Assembly (NCBI GenBank): GCA_002077065.1
Contig: NAJO01000054.1
Span: 1-64,000 of the forward strand
Length of the DNA: 64,000 bases
Direction: 5' to 3'
DNA from: Cryoendolithus antarcticus
Taxonomy: Eukaryota > Ascomycota > Dothideomycetes > Cladosporiales > Cladosporiaceae
Within the stretch, counting starts at the first letter, position 1; each line of letters starts with the position of its first letter. A program made the translations under genes and the position numbers. The notes below the pieces were generated by a model. It saw only the letters and a program-made list of their open reading frames with translations, was not told the DNA's origin and searched no databases. Shown piece after piece: positions 11,788 to 22,976 of the stretch.

Positions 11788-14261
11788 CTATATCCTGATC
11801 CTCTCCAGCGCATACTTGCCCACTCGGAGATCCTGCTCCCTCGCAATCTCATACACACTTTTCTTCTTCTGCGGTCCGAGCCTGCGATCCGGCTTCACCT
11901 TTTCCACACTTGCGTTCAGAGGCAGCGCAGCATCATCCTCTGTCAACGCCGCTTCTCTTCGCCGCTTGCTACTCGAAGGCATCAAGCTCGCACATCTCTC
12001 AACCTCGACGATCTGACTTCCGAGAGTTTGTGCCTCCAAGCAGCCTTCAAGACTAGCCGAAACCTCTGCTCTCACAGCATCGAGAATCTCAGCAGTCTCC
12101 TCTGGCAGAGTATTGAGACCAACAAGCCAGCCACTCATGCCAATGGCGTCGAATGTGCAGTTCAGGAGGTCGCCAATCTGTCGCACAGCTTGATCGGACG
12201 GACTTCGCCCTTCCTCCTCGCCGAGCTGCCGATCTTTCACCTCGATTCGGCTGGCGTACTCGTCATTGCCGACGTCAACGTAGCGTGACGTCCAGCCGCC
12301 TTCTGCGAGCTCAATACGTAGGATTTGGATCAGGAAGACCAGTTCGTCGCGGGAGAGATGTGTCCGCAGCGCGATCTTAACCGCACTTATTGGGAAACCA
12401 CGAAGTCGAGCGAAGATGGCCCGCAGCGCTGTGCTACGGTGTTCGAGACCGTGTTGCAGCGTTTCGGATGCTGCTTCGAGTTCATCCTCGGCGGCTTGCG
12501 TTTCGAGTTCGTATGTATGCTCGACATTGCCGTTAGTCAGCGGCATTCCATCGTCTGTCATGATCATGTCCTCGCTCGACATCGTGACATCCAGAATCAG
12601 CCCGTTGCCAGACGAAGCGGCCGCTGTGATCACACGCAGTGGTGGCGGTGCCAATGTGTCAAGCGACGCTATTGTCTCTTTCAGGGCCAGGACTATACTC
12701 TCGACTGGCAAGAGTCGATCATCGGAGAGCTCTGCGAAGCTAGCGCTTTCGATAGAGCAGACGCCGTTGGTCCTAGGAATTTTTCGCGATCTCGACGGCG
12801 CTTTGCGTAGTGCCTCTGACAGGTAGAATTCGGCCCCTCCGCTGCGTTTGTTGTTCTTCGCCGTTGCAGGCAATTGAGTTGCAACGAGTTCGTTGCCGTC
12901 CAGTCCAATCACGACCTTGATGTCGTTGAAGCTCGTGATGGCACGAACGACACTTTTGAGATCCTCATCATCTCGTTTCCGCTTCCTTTCCTGGGACAAT
13001 CTCGGAAGGACATTGTCGGGCAGTTGGGCTTGCACAGAGCCGTGGGTAGTGTCGTAAAGTATTATGTCGTCCGAAGTGACGATGAGCACCGTAGAACTTG
13101 ACACTCGAACGGAAGAGATGACGGGATTACTGACGTCACCCAATGTATGGAGGATTGTTGGGCTGAGGTCCATCAGGTCGGCTATGTGGAGCTGTCCTCC
13201 GTGTAGGCGGCACAGTTGACCCGAGGCAGGATGAAAGTCCCATTCGGCCAGGTCAGACTGCCCTGACGGCGGGAGAGTAGGTAGTACGATAGCCTCAAGA
13301 CGCTCAAGGCCGGAGGTGTGACTACCTGCGTGCTGTAGAGCAGCATGACGGAAGCGGAAGATTTCACTGCGTTGCATGGTCAGCAAAGGGCTCAGATCAT
13401 TCGATCATACGGTCTGAGTTGGTGCTGGAGGTGGGCTTGAAATGCCGTGAACGTTGTGTGGGAAGAGGCACTTACAAGTGAGTCTCCTGCTTGCGCTTCA
13501 TCATACGATAAAGCAGAGGCATTGACGAGTCGTCCCTGCTCCCGAGGACCGCGAGGATGTCTTGTCGATCTTTCAAGAAGCCTTTGCGAGCGGTCTGAAG
13601 ATCTGATGTCCCGTAGTACAATGCAGGCTGCTTGCGAGATCCGTCCGCTTCGTGAATCCACATCACTTGGCCTTCGTTCAAGGATATACACTCCATGCGA
13701 CCATCATGGTAACAGACTAGCAAATTCGAATTGAGTGGCGAAGCTTCAGCGTCACCACTCGATGTAGTGAGTGCTGGGATAGCCTCGATGTGTGTTGGAG
13801 CTTTGTACAAGGCGAATTCTCGCTTTGTTGGTGTGGAGAACGCGGTCTTGCTGTGTTGGTTCTCGGAATAACAGAGAATCCGTACATTACTGCCCTCCTC
13901 GTGTATGGCGACATATGTCTCGCCTAGTGTTGACCGCGCTCCAGCACGCTGGGCATATACTGAAGCTGGCTTGCAGCAGAGTTTCGTCTGCGGTGGGAGA
14001 GCGTATGACGCTACCAATGCTTGCGATGAGACCTGTAATTCATGAGCTGAGGTTCCTGCCAACTGACTGGCCCTTCTCGGGTCTCCGTACATTGTATATG
14101 CTCACGCTCTCGCCGTCCACGCCCACCACTACCTCATGTCGCTTCCTCTTCCTCGAGTTCCGATAGCTGTACACCGGCGCTGCGTATGTCTTGCCGTCAA
14201 TGGCGTCCAAAGGCTTTGGCAGGGATGCTATCGCATATGGTGCCTCCAGTGTTGCCGCCAT
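11788..14261 (-). CDS. UTP8: U3 snoRNA-associated protein Utp8
   Basis: Three minus-strand exons, 14261-14091, 14032-13476 and 13390-11788, encode 776 residues. The N-terminus reads APYAIASLPKPLDAIDGKTY, then a KKRKR-like basic stretch and VGVDGESVSIYN; after the first intron it continues ALVASYALPPQTK, the standard start of the fungal Utp8 beta-propeller region. The C-terminus has basic segments (SSSKRRREA, PDRRLGPQKKKS) and ends YALERIRI. Utp8 belongs to the tUTP/UtpA subcomplex of the small-subunit processome, needed for 35S pre-rRNA transcription and early 18S processing in the nucleolus; in yeast it is also linked to tRNA export. The first intron acceptor (ending at 14033) was chosen because it alone gives a normal length (58 bp) and keeps the conserved frame. 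It is divergent from ELG1 across 249 bp. Confidence 0.75.
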
Positions 14262-14510
14262 GATCCTTTGCGTTATAATTTCAGACTGCGAAGATCCTCG
14301 AGAGCTCGGAATCTCCAGTCAGAAAAGTTGTCGGAATATCTTGACTCCGAGCACCGAGGCGGACCACTTCCGCCTCAAGTCGCGTCACGCGTCTTTACGC
14401 GACCTCACTTCCATGACTTCAGTAAAGAGAGATTATATTGAAATCGATGTTATCACATATATCCCCTTCGCTGTAGCCACAGCACACATGTTCTGCTCAA
14501 AGGGACCTCG
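14262..14510. promoter_or_regulatory. Shared promoter of UTP8 and ELG1
   Basis: The 249 bp between divergent start codons must hold both core promoters and 5' leaders. No clear TATA box or recognised factor site was seen. Confidence 0.5.
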
Positions 14511-17500
14511 ATGGCAGTTGCCATAACAATGCAGAGCAATGGCAGTGCTCTGCATCCATTCTTTGCCAAATCGAATGGCACATCATTGCCGGGTCACGAA
14601 AGTCACACCCAGGACTGTGGATCGCCGCCACACCAGATAGGCAGAACTGCACAACTGCGGCATGAGGATCCTCCGGAAGCACCCACAGACGGCGATGTCG
14701 ACTCCGAGTCAGAGCAACCCGTTTTTCTTGATGGTGCTGCAGACGCGAAGAAACCGAAGACGACCAGGAAGCCTCGATCTAAGCTCGGAGCGCCCAGCAA
14801 AGGTCAAAGAACGCTGGGTGAACTTCTCAATCCGGGCCAGGCATTGGCAGGCACGCCAAGCGAGACTTCGGCCGAAAGCATACAGACCATAGCGACCCGG
14901 AATGAGAGCACCGAAAGCAGCAGACGTAAACGCAGAAGGACAAGTCTGGAAGAACACCAAGATGTCGGTGACGAGGGAGAGTCGGGCACAAGTCGAGGTG
15001 TCACCGAGATGTCCGACTATGTGCAACGCCACCCATCGCCTCAGGTGGTAATTCCGGTCACGGCTGCGGAAGCCGCGGCTGCTGTTCCTCCCGGCAGGTC
15101 ATCGTCGCTGCGCACGCCGCCCAAGAAGATGCTCAAGCTCGGTGCGGGTGGCAAGCTGGGCTCTCCTGTGACCAAAGCCGATGGAGTTGACTCTGCTGCT
15201 TCCGTGGGCCAAAGACGAGGGAGGCCACGCAAAGTAAAAGAGCCAGAAGTACCGAAATCACTGGTAGTGTGCATGCGGTATGCCAAAGGCGATGGCGACG
15301 ATGCTACCACACTCCGCTCCCGCGTAGAGCGAATTCTGTCCGGCGAAGATCGACTGCCTCCCATTATCGTGACGCCCAAGAAACGCAAGTCGCCGCGCAA
15401 GCCTACAAAGCCACTCCATCCATTATTCTCGGGCAAGCCGATTGTTGTAGCAACTCCGGCGCCTGCGAAGACTGCTTCGCCACGCAAGACATCTGCGATC
15501 ACCCCGGGTAAGCTCCGGACGAAGACCATGCAGGATCGTCACGTGGAGCCGATGAAGGACCTGCCGTTTCACATGACATCTGCATTGCTGAGGGATCGAC
15601 TTTTGACTCGGCAGCCAGGCGTGAAGGAAGCTGAGTGGCCCACGAGGGAGATGTGCCACACCCGTGGCTTCGACAGCTGTGAACGACCCGAACGCACTGC
15701 GGCCACGTGGAAGCGGAGAAAGCGGAAGACCGTCCGCGCAGCACTAGAGTCGCAAGACTCACTGCTGAAAAGCTTTACTCGTGATCTGAAGCCAGAGGCG
15801 AATGCACAAGTACGGCAGGATGGCTTTCCTGAACCCCATGTCGACTTACGCTTGCCAAGCAAGCATCTTTTGTCTGGTCACGATGTAGCCGCACGTATTT
15901 CGAACGAGATAGTGGCGACGTTATCATTGGACGTCTCACCGTCAAGCTCGACGCTTCAAAGCTCACAGACCAATGTTCACCCAGCTTTGCGCGGCATGTA
16001 CAACCGACTGCCGGGGTTTATGTCAGCATTTGACGATTGTAAGGGCGATCAACTAGGTTGGTGTCAGAAGCATGCTCCGGCGTCCTCGTACGAGGTGCTG
16101 CAGCCTGCTGCGGAGATGACTGTCTTGAGAGACTGGCTGAAGTCACTGGTCATCAATGCTGTCGACTCGACACCAGGAGCAGCGCCCGTGCTGAAGGCAG
16201 AAGTCCGGCCGAAGAAGAAGCGGAGACGGAAAGACGATGAGATGGACGACTTTCTCGTTGACAGTGATGAAGAGGTGCACGAGTCACTACCGTTTGTGGA
16301 CGATTCTGCTCCATTGGGAGGTTCTCGTCACGCACAATCCGTGGTCCAAGTCGATCTCGGCAAGTCGAAGTTGAGCAACGCAGTCCTTCTCAGTGGCCCT
16401 CATGGCTGCGGCAAGACAGCAGCGGCCTATGCTGTCGCGAGAGAACTTGGCTTCAAAGTCTTCGAGATAAGCTCTTCAGAACGCCGCACTGGACGAGATG
16501 TACTCGACAAGATCGGCGACTTGACGGAGAACCACACAGTGCAACACAACACTATTGATGCCGGTGAGCTCTCGGCATCCGAAGATCGCAGCATTATGGA
16601 GGCTGCATTCCAGAAGGATCTCGAGAGTGGCCGGCAGGGAAAGATGAGTGCCTTCTTCACGGCCAAGCCGACCAAGACTAAGTCTGCACCGAAGACGATG
16701 CGAGCAAAAGCTACTACCTTGGCGACGATACAAAAGGCACTCAAGAAGCCTCCTCGCGGTCAGCAGCAGTCGCTTATATTGCTGGAGGAGGTCGACATCC
16801 TGTTCAAAGACGACAAAGACTTCTGGGTCACTGTGCTGAAGCTGATGCTCTCGTCAAAGCGACCATTCATCATGACTTGTAACGACGAGGAGCTGGTCCC
16901 TTCGCAAGCGATGTCTTTGCACGCTGTGCTCCGCTTTCGACCGCCTCCAGTCGACCTTGCTGTTGACTACATGCTGCTCCTTGCAGCTACTGAAGGTCAT
17001 CTCCTCAAGCGCGAAGCTGTCACGTCAGTCTATCAGCTCAAACAACATGACTTACGAGCTTGCATCACTGAGCTGAGCCTGTGGTGTCAAATGGGCGTTG
17101 GCGATCCGAAAGCTGGACTTGGCTGGATCTATCAGCGCTATCCGCCAGGTAGCGATTGTGACGCTGAAGGTCGGAGGCTGAGAGTAATCAGTGAAGACAC
17201 CTATCAGCTAGGCATGGGCTATACTGAGACCAAGAATGCCTTTTCCGAAGACCGACGGCTGACTGCCTGCACTGAGCACCGCATTCCCCCAACCGCCATC
17301 CTCGGGTGGAACCCACACTCGATCGGCTACACTGCCGATCTGGCAGCAGTCTCCTATGAGATGTCTTCACACTCATTACAGCAGATGACCACCCTGGCGG
17401 ACGCACTGAGTGCAATCGATGTCTTCTCCGCTGACGAGGCCATCGACACTTCGCTCCCTCCGCTAAGCAACAAAGCCCGCACGCATTACATAGAAGGGCG

Positions 17501-18104
17501 AGAATTGCTCGAGAGCAACGAAAGGGTCCCGCACGGCGACATGACCAATCAACTCGTCAACCTAGCTACCTATCTTGCCTACAGCACTTCTGGCCATACC
17601 GACCTCCTTAAGAACGCCCTTCCCACGCCCACCATACTCGACACCGTTCATCGAAGCCGCATAGCCCCAGCAAACGTCACGCGTCGCGACTTTGCACCGT
17701 TTGACACCCTCGCCAACCCCATTTCATCATCTGCCATTCCAGGCACCGGGCTCGAACAGTCTATCGTCGATGGCACCCTCTCGGATCTCGCGATAGACGT
17801 CGCACCATACGTCCGATCGATCGTCCGCTTCGACCTCGCACTCGAGGAGCAACGCAACGCCCTCACTGGGACTGTAGCCACTTCTAAGCGCTCAAGAACA
17901 ACACGTGCTGCGAGGAGTGCGCTTGAGGGAAGCCAAAGGTCAAGTACACGAAGAGACAGGTGGTTCGACAAGGCGTTGGATCTAGAGGGTGTGCTTGCTA
18001 CTGGCGGGAGGGATTGGCCGAGAAGAATGGAGGCGGCGACGAGGTCAGGTAGTGTTGAGTCGGATGGGAGGAGCGTGATGAGCGGGGTGGAAAGTACTCA
18101 ATGA
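14511..18104 (+). CDS. ELG1: Elg1/ATAD5-type clamp unloader, AAA+ ATPase
   Basis: Single-exon gene of 1197 codons. The N-terminal LHPFFAKS motif resembles the PCNA/SUMO-interaction start seen in fungal Elg1 proteins. Residues about 60-590 are low-complexity and basic, with an AT-hook-like GQRRGRPRK. The AAA+ module follows: Walker A in LLSGPHGCGKTAAAYAVA at about 626-640, then FEISSSERRTGRDVLDKIGDLTENHTV, typical of Elg1/ATAD5, and Walker B LILLEEVDILF near 757. The C-terminal region corresponds to the RFC collar. Elg1 replaces Rfc1 in an alternative clamp-loader complex that removes PCNA, particularly SUMO-PCNA, from chromatin after replication. A second in-frame ATG at 14529 could be the real start. 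No intron is needed. Confidence 0.9.
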   Translation: MAVAITMQSNGSALHPFFAKSNGTSLPGHESHTQDCGSPPHQIGRTAQLRHEDPPEAPTDGDVDSESEQPVFLDGAADAKKPKTTRKPRSKLGAPSKGQRTLGELLNPGQALAGTPSETSAESIQTIATRNESTESSRRKRRRTSLEEHQDVGDEGESGTSRGVTEMSDYVQRHPSPQVVIPVTAAEAAAAVPPGRSSSLRTPPKKMLKLGAGGKLGSPVTKADGVDSAASVGQRRGRPRKVKEPEVPKSLVVCMRYAKGDGDDATTLRSRVERILSGEDRLPPIIVTPKKRKSPRKPTKPLHPLFSGKPIVVATPAPAKTASPRKTSAITPGKLRTKTMQDRHVEPMKDLPFHMTSALLRDRLLTRQPGVKEAEWPTREMCHTRGFDSCERPERTAATWKRRKRKTVRAALESQDSLLKSFTRDLKPEANAQVRQDGFPEPHVDLRLPSKHLLSGHDVAARISNEIVATLSLDVSPSSSTLQSSQTNVHPALRGMYNRLPGFMSAFDDCKGDQLGWCQKHAPASSYEVLQPAAEMTVLRDWLKSLVINAVDSTPGAAPVLKAEVRPKKKRRRKDDEMDDFLVDSDEEVHESLPFVDDSAPLGGSRHAQSVVQVDLGKSKLSNAVLLSGPHGCGKTAAAYAVARELGFKVFEISSSERRTGRDVLDKIGDLTENHTVQHNTIDAGELSASEDRSIMEAAFQKDLESGRQGKMSAFFTAKPTKTKSAPKTMRAKATTLATIQKALKKPPRGQQQSLILLEEVDILFKDDKDFWVTVLKLMLSSKRPFIMTCNDEELVPSQAMSLHAVLRFRPPPVDLAVDYMLLLAATEGHLLKREAVTSVYQLKQHDLRACITELSLWCQMGVGDPKAGLGWIYQRYPPGSDCDAEGRRLRVISEDTYQLGMGYTETKNAFSEDRRLTACTEHRIPPTAILGWNPHSIGYTADLAAVSYEMSSHSLQQMTTLADALSAIDVFSADEAIDTSLPPLSNKARTHYIEGRELLESNERVPHGDMTNQLVNLATYLAYSTSGHTDLLKNALPTPTILDTVHRSRIAPANVTRRDFAPFDTLANPISSSAIPGTGLEQSIVDGTLSDLAIDVAPYVRSIVRFDLALEEQRNALTGTVATSKRSRTTRAARSALEGSQRSSTRRDRWFDKALDLEGVLATGGRDWPRRMEAATRSGSVESDGRSVMSGVESTQ

Positions 18105-18582
18105 GTGAGCATTGGGGCGGGACGAGCATCTGGCTATGATGTTGCTTCGCTAGATCTATAGAAACACCGGGCCGGCAATGGACCGCTAATGTGGCGCAAT
18201 GAATTTTGCTGTGACACCTGCATCAAAAGAGCAACGCTCTGTTGTCGAGGAGCAGTGTCAACGTCTTCGAAGGTTCAAATTGTTGGTGACATTCCGCCGG
18301 TTTGATGCATCTGCGCGTTGAAAGGAGGTACTGTGAATGTGAGGGAGTGAAGTCGACAGCCCCACCAACGGGGCCCAAGCGTTTGTCTTGGCATCGTGTT
18401 TTGTTCGGGACGAGGAGCAAGACAGACAAGAACCTTGCACGTCACTTCTCACAAGCTACACCACTCCTTTTCTTCCACTACACCACCCTTTCCAAGCACA
18501 GTATTATTGCTTACCATCATCGTGCTGTGCTCGAGGGAAACACGTACACACGCGAGGTCGAGCACGCGACCCGCAGCCCAGC
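18105..18582. other. Intergenic, importin alpha promoter and leader
   Basis: Tandem gap of 478 bp. A pyrimidine-rich segment at about 18450-18500 lies shortly before the start codon, as is common in highly expressed fungal genes. Overlapping open frames around 18300-18855 are shadows of the importin alpha first exon or of this leader. Confidence 0.5.
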
Positions 18583-20355
18583 ATGGCGGACCGCTATATC
18601 CCAGAACACAGGCGCACGACCTTCAAGGCAAAGAACACATTCAAGCCTGATGAGTTGCGCCGCCGCCGCGAGGAGCAGCAGGTCGAGATCCGCAAGCAGA
18701 AGAGAGAAGAGAATCTTGCTAAGCGGAGAGGCATCGGCAATAAAGGCCAAGATGCTCCGGGTGCTTCGCTTGGTGCGGCACCAGATAGCGACGATGAGGG
18801 TGCCGGGAGTGAGAGTCAGGTACGTGCAATAGTGATAGCTTCAGGACTGCAGTGAGGCAGCATACTGACATCAAGGGCACAGCTGAACGAGGAGCTCCCG
18901 ATCATGGTCGCGGGCGTTTTCTCCGACAAGATTGACGACCAGATCAACGCGACTACCAAATTCCGCAAGCTCCTCTCGAAAGAGCGAAACCCCCCCATCG
19001 AGCGTGTCATTGAGACTGGCGTTGTTAGTCGCTTCGTCGAGTTCCTTCGTTCGCCACACACTCTCGTGCAGTTCGAGGCCGCGTGGGCTCTCACAAACAT
19101 CGCCTCCGGCTCAGCAAACCAGACTCAGGTCGTGATCGAGGCAGGCGCGGTGCCCATCTTCGTCGAGCTGCTCAGCAGCCCGGAGCCAGATGTTCGGGAG
19201 CAGGCTGTGTGGGCGCTTGGCAATATCGCGGGTGACAGCCCACACTGCAGGGACTATGTCCTCGCACAGGGCGCACTGACACCGCTTGTACGCTTGCTGG
19301 GCGACAGTAGGAAGTTGAGCATGCTCAGGAACGCCACATGGACGTTGAGTAACTTCTGCCGTGGCAAGACGCCGCAGCCAGATTGGAACACTGTAAGTGG
19401 CTCACAACATGCGTATCAGCGACAGGTGCTTATGTACAACCAGATTGCGCCCGCGCTTCCGGTTCTGGCTAAGCTCGTGTACTCTCTCGACGATGAAGTC
19501 CTCATCGATGCATGCTGGGCGATCTCGTATCTCTCCGATGGCTCGAACGACAAGATCCAGGCTGTCATCGAGGCCAACATACCCCGCCGTCTCGTCGAGC
19601 TTCTCATGCACGCATCCACATCGGTGCAGACTCCTGCCCTTCGTTCCGTCGGCAACATCGTCACCGGCGATGACGTCCAAACACAGCTCATCATCAACTG
19701 CGGAGCTCTCCCTGCCCTCTTGTCCCTGCTAGGCTCTACTAAGGATGGCATTCGCAAGGAGGCATGCTGGACGATCTCCAACATCACGGCTGGTAACTCC
19801 GTTCAGATTCAGTGTGTTATTGATCATCAGCTCATTCCTCCTCTCATCCATCTGCTCAGCAACGGCGACTTCAAGACGCGTAAGGAAGCTTGCTGGGCGA
19901 TCTCGAACGCCACATCCGGTGGTCTACAAAAGCCTGACCAGATTCGCTTCCTCGTTGCGCAAGGCGCTATTCGTCCCCTCTGCGACCTCCTCGCCTGTCC
20001 GGACAATAAGATCATCCAAGTCGCTCTTGATGGTCTCGAGAACATCCTAAAGGTCGGAGACATGGACAAGGAGGCACAGCAAGGCAGTGGCGAGACACCA
20101 GTCAATCAGTACGCACTGTTCATCGAGGACTGCGGAGGCATGGAGAAGATTCACGACTGCCAGAACAACAGCAACGAGGAAATCTACATGAAGGCATACA
20201 CTATCATCGAGAAGTACTTCAGCGATGATGAGGGCGAGGCTGAGGTCAACGAGCTTGCGCCACAGCAAGGACAAGACGGGCAATTTGGGTTTGGCGGGCA
20301 ACAAGCCCAGCAGAACTTCAACTTTGCCAACGGAGGGGACAGTATGGATATGTAG
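18583..20355 (+). CDS. SRP1: Importin subunit alpha (karyopherin alpha)
   Basis: Three exons, 18583-18819, 18883-19392 and 19444-20355, encode 552 residues. The importin-beta-binding domain occupies residues 1-80 ([20 protein letters not shown]). Ten armadillo repeats follow, with the NLS-binding W/N pairs intact (for example [45 protein letters not shown]). The acidic C-terminus ([12 protein letters not shown]) is the Cse1-binding region, followed by a Gln/Gly/Phe-rich tail. The second intron, 19393-19443, is 51 bp with no in-frame stop; reading through would insert 17 residues between DWNT and IAPALPVL inside an armadillo repeat. GTAAGT and CAG borders and the family alignment support splicing. 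The protein carries classical-NLS cargo into the nucleus together with importin beta. Confidence 0.97.
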
Positions 20356-20968
20356 GGGGTGCCATACCATGTTACTAGCCTTCGAACAGGCAATTAGATC
20401 GACCCGTGCGTCGCCGCACTGCTGCACGAGAGCAGAGCTCGGAGCTACAGACTGGCTCAAGAGTGCTGCGAAAGTCTTGCGGCAGGCGTATCTCGAAGCT
20501 TGCGGCAGACGCGGGTCTGCTCTGCGCGCCACCCAACACTCCGGTTGCATTGACGATCGGAACCCCAATCACAATCACAGCATCGATACACCGCACCATA
20601 CCCCAGCACAGCGATCCGATGTTATTCTACGAACCCGCACGAAACACCGCAAGTTCTCCACCCGACACCTCCACGCGCTCATCCACACCATATACCCCTT
20701 CGACGACTACCGACAAGAATCCCTTTGGACATGCAGCATCGGACATGAGACGGCTCTCTCTTCTCGCATGGCAGGTGGTACTACTGATGGGTGTCGCCAA
20801 TGGTGGCGGCACGGCGTTTCGGCGATGGCCATGCGAGGCCAACTCGCCTATCAGGGTGAAGGTTATGGAGGGTAGCCGGATGCCTGGCAGGATGTTGATA
20901 GAGATGCAATGCACAGAACTTTGACCCCAATGCACACCTGACAGCACTAACGCAACCTACATGATCCC
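20356..20968. other. Convergent intergenic region
   Basis: Lies between the 3' ends of importin alpha (+) and the SDR gene (-). An open frame of 172 codons at 20406-20924 (+) has no recognisable domain and sits where two 3' UTRs are expected, so it is not annotated. Confidence 0.5.
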
Positions 20969-21964
20969 TTAGTCATCCCCCTTCGGCCAGCCCACACCCC
21001 CATTCTCCTTCAACTCCTCCTCCGTCCACGTCCACAACTCGTCCATTAGCTCGTTGTTCTCCGTCCCCCAGAACTTGAGCTCCTTCCCAAACGGCACGTA
21101 GAACTTCCCCGACACGACCCCCTCTCCAGTCCCAGCCCAAAGTTGCGTCTTCGCCCCTACTTCCACCGTCACGGCAAACAGCCACCAGAAATTATCCCAC
21201 ACCCAATGCACAATCCACGGCACGTCGGCTTTGTCGCCTACCTCCGTGCGCACGACGCCGGGGTGCAGCGACGCGGCAATTATAGACGGGTACAGCAGCG
21301 CCAACTTCTTAGCGAAGAGGATGTTAGCTAGTTTACTCTGACCGTAGCGGGACCAGGCGCTTGTGGGTCGTTTGGGGTGCTTGAGGTTCGGGAAATCTAT
21401 GCCTGTTTTCTGGGAGGTGAAGTCGCGGGCTGCGGTGGAGGAGACGGATATTATGCGCACGGCTCCAGGTTCTCCCTCCGCTTTACTTGTAGCGAGCAGG
21501 GTGGGGAGGAGGAGTTGGGTTAGCAGTGCGTGTCCAAGGTGATTGACGCCGAAGTGCACTTCGTAGCCCTCCTCTGTCACGCCGGGCGGGGCGATCGAGG
21601 TGCCGGCGTTGAGATACAGTTGGTGGATGCGACCAGTCCTCTCTAGAATCTGCGCTGCGGCGATGCGAACACTCTCAAGGGATTTGAGGTCCAGGCTTAT
21701 GGGCGTTAGAGCCGCGTCAGGGTGGTCCTGCTTAATGGCGGTGATGAGAGCCTCGGCTTTTGAGAACGTGCGTGCACAGAGGAAAATTTGCTGAGGGTTG
21801 TGAGCTGCGAGACGGCGGACGGTTTCGGCGCCTAGGCCGGCGTTACCTGTAAGAGTGAGCTGCTGAAATCGGGTTGGAGGGAATCGCGGGGCAATGCGCG
21901 TACCGCCTGTGACGACTATCACCTTGCCAGTCTGGTCTGGGATTGTGTGGGTTTTGGCAGCCAT
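20969..21964 (-). CDS. Short-chain dehydrogenase/reductase (retinol-dehydrogenase-like)
   Basis: Two minus-strand exons, 21964-21904 and 21846-20969, encode 312 residues. With the 57-bp intron removed, the cofactor motif is VVTGGNAGLG (TGxxxGxG). Later marks are LYLNAG, the HFGVNHLGHALLT segment, ISVSSTA with the catalytic serine, and YGQSKLANIL with the YxxxK pair. Length and motifs fit the classical SDRs near WW-domain oxidoreductase and retinol dehydrogenase 11-14, usually NADP(H)-dependent; substrate unknown. The intron is a multiple of three with no stop, so an unspliced reading gives 331 residues with 19 extra ones disrupting the cofactor loop. No signal peptide is seen. A GTAAGA-type donor at about 22190 on the minus strand hints at a 5' UTR intron. 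Confidence 0.9.
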   Translation of the reverse strand: MAAKTHTIPDQTGKVIVVTGGTRIAPRFPPTRFQQLTLTGNAGLGAETVRRLAAHNPQQIFLCARTFSKAEALITAIKQDHPDAALTPISLDLKSLESVRIAAAQILERTGRIHQLYLNAGTSIAPPGVTEEGYEVHFGVNHLGHALLTQLLLPTLLATSKAEGEPGAVRIISVSSTAARDFTSQKTGIDFPNLKHPKRPTSAWSRYGQSKLANILFAKKLALLYPSIIAASLHPGVVRTEVGDKADVPWIVHWVWDNFWWLFAVTVEVGAKTQLWAGTGEGVVSGKFYVPFGKELKFWGTENNELMDELWTWTEEELKENGGVGWPKGDD

Positions 21965-22976
21965 AGTCGATGCGTTCGGATAAGTATCTGCGCTTGCTGC
22001 ACTGCTGCCGCTACAAGTGTTCGGTCGAGGTAGCGTTCCACCAAATCACACATCCAATCGCTGGCTACAGGAGGTACCCAGCAATGAATACTAGAGTCGA
22101 AAGATGAGAATGAATCGAGAAAGCGAGAATATAAATGAATGGCCGTTGATACTCTGACCTGACTCGAGCGACATCGATAATATCTTACCTGCATCGTCCA
22201 TATGCGAAAGCGCCAGCCGCAGTCCGGGCTGAAACATGAAGGTGGTGCAGAGCAGTCATGCAGTGCAGCTCGGCTTGCGTATCGACACGCGATTGCGCAG
22301 GTGTCGTATCGCAGATGTTCGTGGATGCCATGCAAGCAAGCATCAGTGCAGAATACGAGGACACCGTACGGACTCCAGACGCTCGTTCGCGCGATCTGCC
22401 AACTTTCTCATGGAAGCGGTCAAGGACTTGCGAGATGTGGAATCGGATAGATGAGGAAGGGCAGTTGGGGCTGATGAGTACTGCAGCAAGTAGGAAACGG
22501 CCCCATGTCAGCGGCAGCGGCTTGTAAGTAAGAAGGCTTGCAGGCTGCAGCTGAGCTCGTAGTTCTACACCTCACTTAATGAAGGCGGCAAGGCGTGCGA
22601 CCGAGACTCAGCCAACCGCTGAAGGTAATAAGCCATCGCGCTCGATTGTCACTGGGAGTATCAGTCCATTTTGGCATGGCCAGATACACTCACGATAGTA
22701 CCTTGTGTCAGGTATGTGATGTGGGATCTCCGCGAAGTGCAGTGGTTTATATGGTCTGTCGAAGCCTAGCGCCGGCACTTGTGCGACCAATCGGTACTCA
22801 TACTTCAATTGTGCATGAACCTCGAGTCGTGGAGCACGCGAGTCCTCGTACTTCTTCACTTGCCCCGTTGCACCTGTCAATCCCATACACTACCAGTGCC
22901 TTGCTCAAGCTGCCGGCGCTTGACCGCACTCTACAACCTCTGACACTAGTCTTCGAGGCATTACCCCCTCAGCACC
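21965..22976. other. Divergent intergenic region (SDR / EDC3)
   Basis: About 1 kb between divergent start codons. No coding region is supported. Pyrimidine-rich sequence precedes the EDC3 start codon. Promoters of both genes are expected here, but no specific site is recognised. Confidence 0.5.

Noticed and set aside
14033..14090. Shorter UTP8 first introns (28 or 43 bp) using upstream AG sites
   Set aside because: Below the usual size of introns in this window and they would insert residues not expected between SIYN and the ALVASYALPP segment.
20406..20924. 172-codon open frame downstream of importin alpha
   Set aside because: Lies in the convergent 3' region, has no recognisable domain or low-complexity signature of a known family, and overlaps other open frames equally long in other phases.
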